A stretch of DNA of 36,788 nt. Origin: Intrasporangiaceae bacterium (GTDB lineage Bacteria; Actinomycetota; Actinomycetes; Actinomycetales; Dermatophilaceae). The stretch's first letter is position 1; each line of letters starts with the position of its first letter. Location of the stretch: the NCBI GenBank assembly GCA_012838445.1, contig DUPF01000285.1, forward strand, positions 1-36,788, in the 5' to 3' direction. Of this stretch, positions 7,027 to 14,726 are shown piece after piece. The position numbers were made by a program, and so were the translations under genes. A model generated the notes under the pieces. That model ran no database searches. It saw nothing but the letters and a program-made list of their open reading frames with translations, and was not told where the DNA came from.

Positions 7027-7067
7027 GACGGGCACCGAGGCGTCTTCGTCGTTCCCCATCCTGCCAC
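7027..7067. repeat. 41-bp direct repeat, copy 2
   Basis: Second perfect copy. The 32 bp between the copies are not repeated, so this is a partial tandem duplication (about 1.6 units of 73 bp) between the tlpA-like stop and the DUF2207 start. Confidence 0.85.
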
Positions 7068-7110
7068 CCTGTGCACCGGCGCCCGGATCGGACTGTCCGC
7101 TCCGGACCGG

Positions 7111-7725
7111 TCAGCCGCCCGAGGCGGACAGCACGTCCCGCAACGTCTCGTCCATCGCGGCCCGGGTCATCACTCCGGTGTGCGTGGAGTGGATCCGGCC
7201 CTGAGCGTCGATGAAGACGTGTGTCGGGACCGACATGATCCGATAGCGGCTCGCGATGGCCTTGTCCGGGTCGGGCACCTGCAGGTGGGTCGCCTCGAGC
7301 CGTTCGGCATAGCTGCCGACCGTGTTCGCGTCCTCGCCGAGATAGATCGAGATGACCTCCACCTGACCGTCCGCGGCCCGGGCGGCGTCCTCGACGTCGC
7401 TGGCCTCGGACCGGCACGAGGCACACCACGTCGCCACGAACGACAACCAGACCGGTTTGCCGCCGAGGGCCTCGAGGGACACGGCTGCCCCGTCGGCGGT
7501 CATCGCCGCGAAGCCCGGTGCCGGCCCGCCAGGTTCGGGGGCGGGGCCGGCTGCGGCCGGGACGTCGACGGCGCTGCCCGCTCCGGACGCACTCCCCTGG
7601 TTCAGCCACCAGGCAGCGCCGAGGATGAGCGCGGTGACCACGGCGAGCACGACGAGGTTCCCGAGCGGTGAGGATCTCGTCCGCTCGCGCAACCCCGTGC
7701 TCGGGCCGGGTCCGGGATCAGCCAT
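7111..7725 (-). CDS. TlpA/ResA-like membrane-anchored thiol-disulfide oxidoreductase (CcsX role)
   Basis: 204 residues. One N-terminal membrane anchor (LVVLAVVTALILGAAWWL, about 24-41), an Ala/Pro/Gly linker, then a thioredoxin-fold domain outside the membrane with WLSFVATWCASC (active-site Cys101 and Cys104) and the cis-proline loop SVPTHVFID. In System II cytochrome c maturation such proteins reduce the CXXCH cysteines of apocytochromes before haem attachment, drawing electrons from CcdA. The CASC dipeptide differs from the CEPC/CPPC of well-studied ResA, which should shift its redox potential. It overlaps the ccsA gene by 8 nt and is the last gene of the operon. Confidence 0.88.
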   Translation of the reverse strand: MADPGPGPSTGLRERTRSSPLGNLVVLAVVTALILGAAWWLNQGSASGAGSAVDVPAAAGPAPEPGGPAPGFAAMTADGAAVSLEALGGKPVWLSFVATWCASCRSEASDVEDAARAADGQVEVISIYLGEDANTVGSYAERLEATHLQVPDPDKAIASRYRIMSVPTHVFIDAQGRIHSTHTGVMTRAAMDETLRDVLSASGG

Positions 7726-8641
7726 AGGAGTGCATACCCCCGAACCAGTGGTTGCCGAGGAAGGTGAAGATCACCGCGGCGAAGCCGAGGACGATGAGCC
7801 ACGCGGCCCGGTTGCCCCGCCAGCCGCCGATGACGCGGGCGTGCAGGTAGGCCCCGTAGATCAACCAGGTGACCAGTGCGGCGGTCTCCTTGGGGTCCCA
7901 ACTCCAGTAGCGGCCCCAGGCGATGTCGGCCCAGAGGGCACCGAGCACGATCATGATCGTGAGCATCGGGAAGGCCACGACGATGGTCCGATAGCTGATG
8001 TCCTCGAGGATCTCCGCCTTGGGCATGCCGGACCAGCGCAGGTGCGGACGCAGCAGGTAGAGCGCCGCGGCCGCGACGGACACAGCGGCCGCCCCGTAGG
8101 CGACGACGGCCGAGGCGACGTGCAGGGTGAGCAGCGGACTGTTCTGCAGGGCGGGCACGAGCGGCGAGACACCCTGGTCGAGGTTCGAGGCGTAATAGAG
8201 CATCCCGGCCGCGAAGGGCAGGACGAGGACGGCCATGCCGCGGATCTTGTACTTCCACTCGAAGTAGAGGTACATGAGGAGGACGCCCCACACGAACGCC
8301 GTGGCGAACTCGTACTGGTTCGCGAAGGGGGCGTGTCCGGTGATGATGGCGCGCAGCACGAGGCTGGCCGTCACGGCGATGAACCCGAGCTCGGTGAGCC
8401 GGTCGGCGTACCATCCCACGCCGCGCCGGTGGCTCGTCGGCACCTCGTCACCGACGAGGCCCTGTGTATCGGAGGCGGGGGTCGGTGCATACCCACCGGC
8501 CGAGACGAGAGCACGGTCCTCGGCGTCGGCACCGACCCGCACCCTGCCGACGGTGACCACGACGACGAGGTTGGCGATGAAGGCCACCGCGAGCAGCAAG
8601 GTGGCTGCGCTGTGCAGATACTGCGATAGTTCGAGCATCAC
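7718..8641 (-). CDS. ccsA: cytochrome c biogenesis protein CcsA/ResC (often annotated CcsB)
   Basis: 307 residues, an integral membrane haem handler of System II. The tryptophan-rich WWD-type motif is WGRYWSWDPKE (242-252). Conserved membrane His candidates are in LTLHVA (174), YLHAR (267) and GNHWFGG (298). About eight hydrophobic segments are visible. With ResB it forms the cytochrome c synthase that moves haem across the membrane and joins it to CXXCH. The GTG at 8641 overlaps the resB stop codon (GTGA), so the two are translationally coupled; an ATG follows immediately. Confidence 0.93.
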   Translation of the reverse strand: MMLELSQYLHSAATLLLAVAFIANLVVVVTVGRVRVGADAEDRALVSAGGYAPTPASDTQGLVGDEVPTSHRRGVGWYADRLTELGFIAVTASLVLRAIITGHAPFANQYEFATAFVWGVLLMYLYFEWKYKIRGMAVLVLPFAAGMLYYASNLDQGVSPLVPALQNSPLLTLHVASAVVAYGAAAVSVAAAALYLLRPHLRWSGMPKAEILEDISYRTIVVAFPMLTIMIVLGALWADIAWGRYWSWDPKETAALVTWLIYGAYLHARVIGGWRGNRAAWLIVLGFAAVIFTFLGNHWFGGMHSYG

Positions 8642-10125
8642 GAGATCCTTTGCTTCTCAGGCGTTCCGGTGCCCTCCAGGGTGCGGACCAGGTGGCGGAA
8701 CTTGGGTTCGAAGGAGATGTTGAGTCGGTCCGGGCAGCCGAGCCGCACGAAGGAGCGGTCGGGGTGCCCGTCGGGGTCGGGGTGCACGCGGACCCACACG
8801 CGGTGGTGGCGCAGGTACATCGTGAAGTACGTGCCGAGGATGAACAGGATGCTCCCGGCCCACACCCACGGGGCTCCCGGGTCGCGGGAGACCATCAACC
8901 CGGTGAACTTGCGGCTGCGCTCGAAGGTGACGGTGACCTCACCGAGGTCGGCCGCGGCCCCCTGGGTGGCGATGTCGGTCGCGATCGGCTCCTGACTGCT
9001 CTGCCGGTACACCTCGACCTGGACCTGCCCGGGGCCGATCTGGGGATCGACCTGTCCGGAGGCCGGCTCGATGACGTAGAGGACCAGGTCCGAGTCGGGC
9101 AGTTCGACCCGGCCGAAGACGTGCCGTTCGTCGCCGGTCGTGCGGTCCAGCGGGACGCCCTGACGGAAGAGTTCGGCACCGGTCGCGTCGGTGACGGCGA
9201 TGTCGGCGGCGACCCCGAAGTAGGCCTGGTTGAACTTCACGCCGTCGTAGCGCAGCGGGGTGTTGACCCGGACCTCCTGGCGGGCCACCTCGCGACCGTT
9301 GTCGTAGAGGACGACGTCGCTGACGTAGTCCTTCGGACGACCGTCCGGGTGGTATGTGTCGGCGAACCCGAGCAGTTCGACCTGCAGACTCGTCCCGTGC
9401 CCGACGTCGCGGGTCGAGCCGACCGCGACCGCGAACTCGTTGTCCCGGAATCCGGTGTTGGCGCTGATGAGGACGCCGAGGAGGATGAGGACGAAGGCGA
9501 CGTGCGCCAGTGCGGTGCCGAGTGGGGCGAACCGGTGCCGGTCCCCGAAGATCGTCACCTCGGGACCCTTGGGGTCGTCCAGGACGCGGAATCGCTTGGC
9601 GCGCAGGGCATCGCGCACCTGCTCCGCGGCCTGCTCGGGCGGTGCCGCGACGGTGATGTCCGCGCGGAGCCGGGCGTGGGAGAAGAAGCCCTCGGTCACG
9701 TGCAGGTGCGGCTCGGTCGCCTGCTTCCACAGCAGCGGGATCCGGTGCGTGGTGCAGGCCAGGATGCTCAGCACCAGGGCGATGACGACGATCTTGAACG
9801 CCGGGGAGCTGAACATCGAGAAGACGCCGAGCACGCTGAGCGGGGTGGTCCATCCGCCGTAGCGGGGCCGGACCTGCTCCAGCCAGGACGCGTAGGCCTG
9901 CGGGTCGGCGCGCAGTTCCGCACTGACCTGCGGGAAGAGGACGCCGAGGAGCGTCAGCACGGTCATCGCGAGGATGAGGAAGAGCCCGACCTTCTTGTTG
10001 TAGAAGAAGCGGTAGACAGCCCGGCCCATCTCGGTGATGCTCAGCCCACCCGGCTCCGGCGGGGGCTCGGGGGCACGCGGCGGTGCCGGTGCCTCGCGGG
10101 TGAGGGTCGCTGTCCGGTCGGTCAT
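8638..10125 (-). CDS. resB: cytochrome c biogenesis protein ResB
   Basis: 495 residues. After a Pro-rich cytoplasmic N-terminus come the family hallmarks: membrane segment VGLFLILAMTVLTLLGVLFPQ, a second at IVVIALVLSILACTTHRIP, a third at GTALAHVAFVLILLGVLI, a large extracytoplasmic domain (about 225-410), and a last segment WVWAGSILFILGTYFTMYL followed by RHHRVWVRV. ResB partners CcsA in the cytochrome c synthase. It starts 13 nt after the ccdA stop, consistent with one operon. Length and topology are normal for the actinobacterial family. Confidence 0.93.
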   Translation of the reverse strand: MTDRTATLTREAPAPPRAPEPPPEPGGLSITEMGRAVYRFFYNKKVGLFLILAMTVLTLLGVLFPQVSAELRADPQAYASWLEQVRPRYGGWTTPLSVLGVFSMFSSPAFKIVVIALVLSILACTTHRIPLLWKQATEPHLHVTEGFFSHARLRADITVAAPPEQAAEQVRDALRAKRFRVLDDPKGPEVTIFGDRHRFAPLGTALAHVAFVLILLGVLISANTGFRDNEFAVAVGSTRDVGHGTSLQVELLGFADTYHPDGRPKDYVSDVVLYDNGREVARQEVRVNTPLRYDGVKFNQAYFGVAADIAVTDATGAELFRQGVPLDRTTGDERHVFGRVELPDSDLVLYVIEPASGQVDPQIGPGQVQVEVYRQSSQEPIATDIATQGAAADLGEVTVTFERSRKFTGLMVSRDPGAPWVWAGSILFILGTYFTMYLRHHRVWVRVHPDPDGHPDRSFVRLGCPDRLNISFEPKFRHLVRTLEGTGTPEKQRIS

Positions 10126-10138
10126 GATCCATCCACTC

Positions 10139-10846
10139 CTACAGGCCGAACGCTGGGACGAGAGCGGCGAGACGCTCGAAGCGGTCGGTGATCATCAAGA
10201 AGCCCACGCTGATGAGGAAGACACCCGAGACGGTGGATACGGCTCGCTGGTGGGTCCGCAGCCATGCCATCCGCCGGGCGATCGCGTCCGCGCCGACGGC
10301 GACGAGGACGAACGGCAGCCCGAGTCCGAGTGAGTATGCGACGAGCAGCACGATCCCCTCTCCGACGCTGCCGGTCGTGGTCGCCAGGGCGATGACGGCG
10401 GCGAGGATCGGGCCGACGCATGGTGTCCAGCCGGCGGCGAACGCTAGGCCGAGGACGAAGCTGCGCGCTGCGCTCGGGGTGGTCTCGAGCCGGGGCCGGA
10501 CCGGGATCCGCAGCGTCCGGCTCAGCAGCGCCAGGTCGATCCAGCCGGCCAGGTGCAGTCCGAGGACGACGAGGACGGCACCGGCGGCGATGCGCAGGAT
10601 CCCGCGGGAGTCGGCGATCGAGGCACCGATGGCGCCAAGGAGCACCCAGATCGAGACGAAGACGAGGGTGAAGCCGGCGACGAAGGCACTGGCCTGACCC
10701 AGGGCCCGGAGCCGCACCGAGCGGGAGTCGCGGCGCTGGTCGCCGGCGACGTAGGTGACGTAGGCGGGGACGATCGGCAGGAAGCACGGCGAGGCGAAGG
10801 AGAGTATGCCTGCCGCGGCGGCCAGCGGGATCGTCACCGTGCTCAT
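10139..10846 (-). CDS. ccdA: cytochrome c biogenesis protein CcdA
   Basis: 235 residues, six membrane segments. The two redox cysteines are in SFASPCFLPIVPAY (near residue 20) and GWTPCVGPIL (near 137), as in the CcdA/DsbD membrane domain. It passes reducing equivalents from cytoplasmic thioredoxin to the TlpA-like protein outside. The ATG overlaps the stop of the TPR gene (ATGA), which indicates coupling. Confidence 0.93.
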   Translation of the reverse strand: MSTVTIPLAAAAGILSFASPCFLPIVPAYVTYVAGDQRRDSRSVRLRALGQASAFVAGFTLVFVSIWVLLGAIGASIADSRGILRIAAGAVLVVLGLHLAGWIDLALLSRTLRIPVRPRLETTPSAARSFVLGLAFAAGWTPCVGPILAAVIALATTTGSVGEGIVLLVAYSLGLGLPFVLVAVGADAIARRMAWLRTHQRAVSTVSGVFLISVGFLMITDRFERLAALVPAFGL

Positions 10847-11745
10847 GGCTCGCCCGTGGGGCTTCCGGTGGGGGTGTCGCTGTCGACGACCGCGCCCATG
10901 TGGGTCGCGATGTTCTTGGCCATGTCGGAGTCGGGAGCCAAATCGACGACGGTGTCCCAGTGCTCCTTGGCCTCATCCATCCGGGGCGGGTCGGAGGCGA
11001 CGTAGAGGAACCCGAGGTTGTAGTGCGGCTCCGGCGCGGTGGGGTCGAGTTCGACGGCCCGCAGCCACTGCTCCTCGGCCGAGTCGAGGTTGCCCTGGTT
11101 GAAGAGCGCGACCCCGAGGGCCAGCCTGGCGTCGATGTCGTCGGGGTGGTCGGCGAGGATCCGCTGCTGCCACCGGGCGGACGTCTCCAGGTCCCCGGCG
11201 AACAGGTGCAGCCGGGCCAGTTCGCGCATCGGCTCGATGTCGGCCGGGTCGGCGGTCACCTTGGCCTCGAGCTCGGCGACCTTCGCCGTGTCGAGCGGCA
11301 GCGGCGTCGAGGCGGCCGCGACCGGGATCCCGCCGGCGGCGGACTCGGTGCCGGCACTGGGCGCCCCGCCCATCTTGTAGACCCCCCAGATCACGAGCGG
11401 GACGAGCAGCGCGACGATGAGCAGCCGGGGGATCCGGCGCTTGGTGGGTCGGGTGGCCGGCTGGTCCGCGGGCGGCTCGGACGGGGCGTCCTTGTGGTCC
11501 CCGGTGGCGGCCTCGACGGCATGCTGCCCGGCGGCCTGCTCGACGGCGGCCCGCTGGCGGCTGGCCCACCCGTCGATGTCCTTGGGTGCGGTGGCGAGGA
11601 ACTCCATGATCCGGTCCGCGGTCAGTTCGACCTCCTCGGCGGAGGCCACCTCCGCGACGCCGAGGACGGCGCTCGGCGGGGCACCGCCGGCCACATCGTC
11701 CACCGAAACGGATTCATCCTGGAGAACACCAGGTCGCCACGTCAT
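10843..11745 (-). CDS. TPR membrane protein associated with cytochrome c maturation (CcmI/NrfG-like role)
   Basis: 300 residues from the ATG at 11745, which has GGAGG 5 nt upstream; the longer frame from GTG 11763 covers that site and is rejected. The first 100 residues are cytoplasmic and acidic (VASAEEVELTADRIMEFLA), then comes a basic stop-transfer edge, one membrane segment (LLIVALLVPLVIWGVYKMG) and an extracytoplasmic domain. That domain has about three tetratricopeptide repeats (for example RLALGVALFNQGNLDSAEEQ and PHYNLGFLYVASD). In other bacteria CcmI, CycH and NrfG use such TPRs to hold apocytochrome C-termini for haem attachment. Its place between nrfA and ccdA supports that role; it is inference here. 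The N-terminal extension is unusual. Confidence 0.8.
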   Translation of the reverse strand: MTWRPGVLQDESVSVDDVAGGAPPSAVLGVAEVASAEEVELTADRIMEFLATAPKDIDGWASRQRAAVEQAAGQHAVEAATGDHKDAPSEPPADQPATRPTKRRIPRLLIVALLVPLVIWGVYKMGGAPSAGTESAAGGIPVAAASTPLPLDTAKVAELEAKVTADPADIEPMRELARLHLFAGDLETSARWQQRILADHPDDIDARLALGVALFNQGNLDSAEEQWLRAVELDPTAPEPHYNLGFLYVASDPPRMDEAKEHWDTVVDLAPDSDMAKNIATHMGAVVDSDTPTGSPTGEP

Positions 11746-11910
11746 CTCGACCTCCACAGCCACGCGCTGTTCGTAGTTCCATCCTCCCGACGTGGGCCCC
11801 CGGAATCGAGGGTCCGCGGGGCAGCATCGGGATAGAACCTGACCGTGACTTCGCTGTGCCTTTCGGCAGCGGGGACCGTGCCGGTCGGGACAGGCGGGGA
11901 CGGGACATGC

Positions 11911-11940
11911 GAGTGGGCCCCCGGCGCCGGGGGCCCACTC
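11911..11940. terminator. 30-bp perfect palindrome after nrfA
   Basis: GAGTGGGCCCCCGGC and its exact reverse complement abut with no loop bases. In RNA this is a very stable hairpin located 24-53 nt after the nrfA stop and about 165 nt before the TPR gene. No T run follows, so it may be a Rho-linked or processing/stability structure instead of a simple terminator. Confidence 0.55.
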
Positions 11941-11963
11941 TACTGCGGTCTCGCGGCCGACGC

Positions 11964-13361
11964 CTACGGCGTGCGCAGCGCCAACTGACCCTTGCGGGCT
12001 GCGTCGGTCGCGTCGTTGAGGATCCGCAGGCTCTCACCGGGGGCGTGGAACCCGAGAGAGTTCTCCGAGACGACCCAGTCGATGTAGAAGCTCGCCTTGC
12101 GCTGATACTCCGAGGCTTCCTTCAACTGGGCCTCGCTCGCTCCGTTGGCCTTGGCGGCCTGGAAGTCGGCGATGAGGTCGGCCAGGGCGTCCTGGGCGAC
12201 GTTGCGGGCGTGCAGGTGACGTTCCTGGATGGTCTCCACCCGACCGCGCAGCTCCTCCTCCGAGGTGCTGTGGCAGGTCTGGCAGGCCCGGTTGATGTTG
12301 TCCATCGGGCTGCGCACCTGGTGGTCGCTGACCTTCATGGCACCTTCACGCTGGTACGGCATGTGGCAGTCGGCGCAGGTCACGCCGGCGCTGGCGTGCA
12401 CACCCTGGTTCCACAGCTCGAACTCCGGGTGCTGGGCCTTGGACATGTCGGCGCCGGTGATCTCGTGCACCCAGTCGACGTGTCCGGCCTCGAGGAGCGA
12501 CGCATACTCGTCGTCGACCTTCAGACCCTTCTCCCACGGGAAGGTCAGGGTCTTCTCCTCACCCTTGAAGTAGTACTCCACGTGGCACTGGGCGCAGACG
12601 AAGGCCCGCATCTCGGTGCGAGTCGCGTCCCGGTTGACGTCGTAGTCGGTGATGCCCTCGAGCGCCTTGACCTTCTTGATCCCGTCCTCGAACGCGGGGC
12701 GGGTGATCCGCAGCGCCATCGTCTCGGGGTCGTGGCAGTCGATGCACGAGATCGGGTGGTCGACCATCTCGGTGACCTCCGCGTACGGCATCTTGTTCAT
12801 GACGTCGAAGCCCTTGTGGATGTCCCCGTCGCCGAGGTCCTGCATGAGGACGTAGGTGGAGGCGTGGCAGTTCAGGCAGGCTCCGGGCTGGTTGAACTGC
12901 TTGACCCGTTCGGTGACCCGCTGGTCGTGGAGCATGTATGCGTGCCCCCGGGCCTCCCGGTAGTCGACGGAGAAGGGGTAGCCCTTCCACATGTCGACCA
13001 GGCGCGGGTCGAGTTCGATCTTCTGATCGGTCGTCGTCGCCGCGCGCGGGTCGTCCTCACCGAGGACGGCCGGCAGGGCCTCGGAGCCGCCGTGGCTGCC
13101 TTCCTCCATGATGAGGGTGCGCTTGTAGAGGTCGAACTGGGTCGGGAAGTTCTGTCCCCAGACCTCCGCGTCGACCGTTCTGTCGTCCAGTTCGACCACC
13201 TTGACGAAGGCGTCCTGGGCCTCGCTCCTCCGCTCGAAGATGTTGATCAGCAGGGACGCGACGCCGGCGGTGATCGCCGCCACTGCCAGGATCGCCACGG
13301 CGATCAGGAGTTTGGTGCGACGCGGGGTGCGGTCCCTGGTGTCGTTGGTTGTCACTTCCAT
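11964..13361 (-). CDS. nrfA: ammonia-forming cytochrome c nitrite reductase, catalytic subunit NrfA
   Basis: 465 residues from the ATG at 13361, which overlaps the nrfH stop (TGATG) with GAGG just before it. An N-terminal membrane segment (KLLIAVAILAVAAITAGVAS) anchors it on the outer face. Five haem motifs are seen: CLNCH (162-166), CIDCH (206-210), CAQCH (256-260), CADCH (329-333) and CQTCH (360-364). The first, the active-site haem, is CXXCH instead of the common CXXCK. The Tyr/Ca2+-site signature CHVEYYF (259-265) and the KAQH loop (308-311) agree with NrfA, which reduces nitrite to ammonium with six electrons. NrfA was preferred over octahaem or pentahaem relatives because of these motifs and the adjacent nrfH. 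Confidence 0.95.
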   Translation of the reverse strand: MEVTTNDTRDRTPRRTKLLIAVAILAVAAITAGVASLLINIFERRSEAQDAFVKVVELDDRTVDAEVWGQNFPTQFDLYKRTLIMEEGSHGGSEALPAVLGEDDPRAATTTDQKIELDPRLVDMWKGYPFSVDYREARGHAYMLHDQRVTERVKQFNQPGACLNCHASTYVLMQDLGDGDIHKGFDVMNKMPYAEVTEMVDHPISCIDCHDPETMALRITRPAFEDGIKKVKALEGITDYDVNRDATRTEMRAFVCAQCHVEYYFKGEEKTLTFPWEKGLKVDDEYASLLEAGHVDWVHEITGADMSKAQHPEFELWNQGVHASAGVTCADCHMPYQREGAMKVSDHQVRSPMDNINRACQTCHSTSEEELRGRVETIQERHLHARNVAQDALADLIADFQAAKANGASEAQLKEASEYQRKASFYIDWVVSENSLGFHAPGESLRILNDATDAARKGQLALRTP

Positions 13362-13861
13362 CACCTCATATGACCGACTTCGCTGTGACAGCTCAGGCAC
13401 GAGATCTTCTGGTCCGCCGGCCGGGTCGAGTTGATCCCGTGCACGAGTTCGCCGTGGCAGTGCACGCAGGCGTCCTCGGTGACCCGGCGGTTGTGCTCAC
13501 GGATCTCGATGTTCTCCGGATAGTTCCCCGTCGTGAACTTCAGCGAGTGCCAGAAGCCGTTCTCCGCCTTGTTCACGTACTTGTTGATGATGTTGTCGTG
13601 CGGTGCGTGGCAGTCGTTGCAGCCGGCGACGGCCCGGTGGCTGCCCTTGGTCCAGGCGGTGTACTGCTCCTCCATCGCGTGGCACTGCGCGCACGTCGCG
13701 GGATCGGTGCCGAAGTAGGCGGCCCCGTTGGCATAGCCGAAGGTGAACAGTCCCAGCCCGAGGGCCGCCCCCAGGACGATCACCAGGGTCGAGTAGACGA
13801 TGACGGGCATGCTGAGCCTGTCCAGCGGGGAACGCCGGTTGGCCTGTGGCCTGGTCCCCAT
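13361..13861 (-). CDS. nrfH: NrfH, membrane tetrahaem menaquinol dehydrogenase of nitrite reductase
   Basis: 166 residues of the NapC/NirT family. One membrane helix (VIVYSTLVIVLGAALGLGLF, about 20-39) precedes four haem motifs: CAQCH (57-61), CNDCH (81-85), CVHCH (132-136) and CLSCH (155-159). The first is followed by Ala-Met (CAQCHAM), the arrangement that supplies the Met ligand to haem 1 in characterised NrfH. It oxidises menaquinol and feeds NrfA. AAGGAGG lies 7 nt before the ATG. The stop overlaps the nrfA start by one base, so the subunits are translationally coupled. Confidence 0.95.
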   Translation of the reverse strand: MGTRPQANRRSPLDRLSMPVIVYSTLVIVLGAALGLGLFTFGYANGAAYFGTDPATCAQCHAMEEQYTAWTKGSHRAVAGCNDCHAPHDNIINKYVNKAENGFWHSLKFTTGNYPENIEIREHNRRVTEDACVHCHGELVHGINSTRPADQKISCLSCHSEVGHMR

Positions 13862-13890
13862 CGAGACGCCTCCTTGTGCCGACCGCTGAC

Positions 13891-13910
13891 CGGTGCGATC
13901 GGTCGCACCG
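13891..13910. promoter_or_regulatory. inverted repeat upstream of nrfH, candidate response-regulator site
   Basis: CGGTGCGA-TCGG-TCGCACCG, perfect 8-bp arms around 4 bp, 30-49 nt before the nrfH ATG. Its right part (ATCGGTCGCACCG, 13898-13910) recurs exactly at 15850-15862 upstream of the histidine kinase gene. Confidence 0.55.
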
Positions 13911-13922
13911 ACGACCTACTTC

Positions 13923-13929
13923 ATTCATA
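13923..13929 (-). promoter_or_regulatory. candidate -10 region for nrfHA
   Basis: TATGAAT on the minus strand, about 62 nt before the nrfH ATG and just upstream of the inverted repeat; a weak TGGCAA lies about 17 nt further up. Tentative. Confidence 0.35.
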
Positions 13930-14039
13930 ACGGAGTCGGCGTCGTTTGCCACGGGTCCGGCGGGCACACCGTGTGCAGATTTCCACGCGGGGTGGAGGTA
14001 TCGAAAGGTATGGGGCAGAACGCGATCCGGGCGGGGCGT

Positions 14040-14726
14040 TCAGCGCTCGGCCGGGGTGAGCAGGCCTCGACGGATGAGGTATGTGGTGGCCTGGACCCGG
14101 TTCTCCATCCCCAGTTTGCGCAGGGCGTGGTGCACGTGGTTCTTCACCGTCCCCTCGGTGATGAACAGTTTGCGGCCGATCTGCCGGTTGCTCATCCCGG
14201 TCGCCGCCCAGTGCAGGATCTCCAGCTCGCGCGGGCTGAGCTGGTCCTCGGGGCGCCCTTCCGGGATGTGATCGTCGTCGGCCTCGCGCACGTGCATGAG
14301 CAGTCGGGAGACGAGGGAGGCGGAGATCGGCGACTCGTCCCGCATGACGGAGCGGATCCGGTCGAAGAGCTGCTCGGGACGCAGGTCCTTGAGGAGGTAT
14401 CCGTGCGCGCCGCCGCGGATGGCGCCGAGGAGGTGGTCGTCATCGTCGTCGACGGTGAGCATGATGACCTTGACGTCGGGATGGGCGGTCGTGATGGCCC
14501 GCACCGTCTCGACCCCGTCCATGACGGGCATCTCGACGTCGAGGAGGACGACGTGCGGCGCCAGCGCGCGGACCTGTTCGAGAGCCTCGAGCCCGTTGCC
14601 GGCCTGCCCGACGACCTCGAGGTCGGGTTGGCGGTCGATCACGGACGCGACCGCGGAGCGGAACAGGGCCTGGTCGTCGACGAGCAGCACCCGGATCACC
14701 TCGTCGTCGGTCGGCACCTGACTCAT
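14040..14726 (-). CDS. NarL/FixJ-family response regulator
   Basis: 228 residues. The receiver domain has acidic DD (17-18), the phosphoacceptor in VVLLDVEMPVMDG (Asp63) and the Lys in GYLLKDL. The LuxR-type helix-turn-helix occupies about 162-225 (LSPRELEILHWAATGMSNRQIG, then the recognition helix TEGTVKNHVHHALRKLG). The ATG overlaps the kinase stop codon (ATGA), so the two are coupled. It stands directly upstream of nrfHA on the same strand, with its stop about 180 nt before the nrfH ATG, which suggests control of nitrite ammonification. The inducing signal is not visible. Confidence 0.92.
   Translation of the reverse strand: MSQVPTDDEVIRVLLVDDQALFRSAVASVIDRQPDLEVVGQAGNGLEALEQVRALAPHVVLLDVEMPVMDGVETVRAITTAHPDVKVIMLTVDDDDDHLLGAIRGGAHGYLLKDLRPEQLFDRIRSVMRDESPISASLVSRLLMHVREADDDHIPEGRPEDQLSPRELEILHWAATGMSNRQIGRKLFITEGTVKNHVHHALRKLGMENRVQATTYLIRRGLLTPAER

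Noticed and set aside
8650-10191. 513-codon plus-strand frame opposite resB
   Set aside because: Asp/Gly/Arg-rich antisense shadow of a well-recognised gene.
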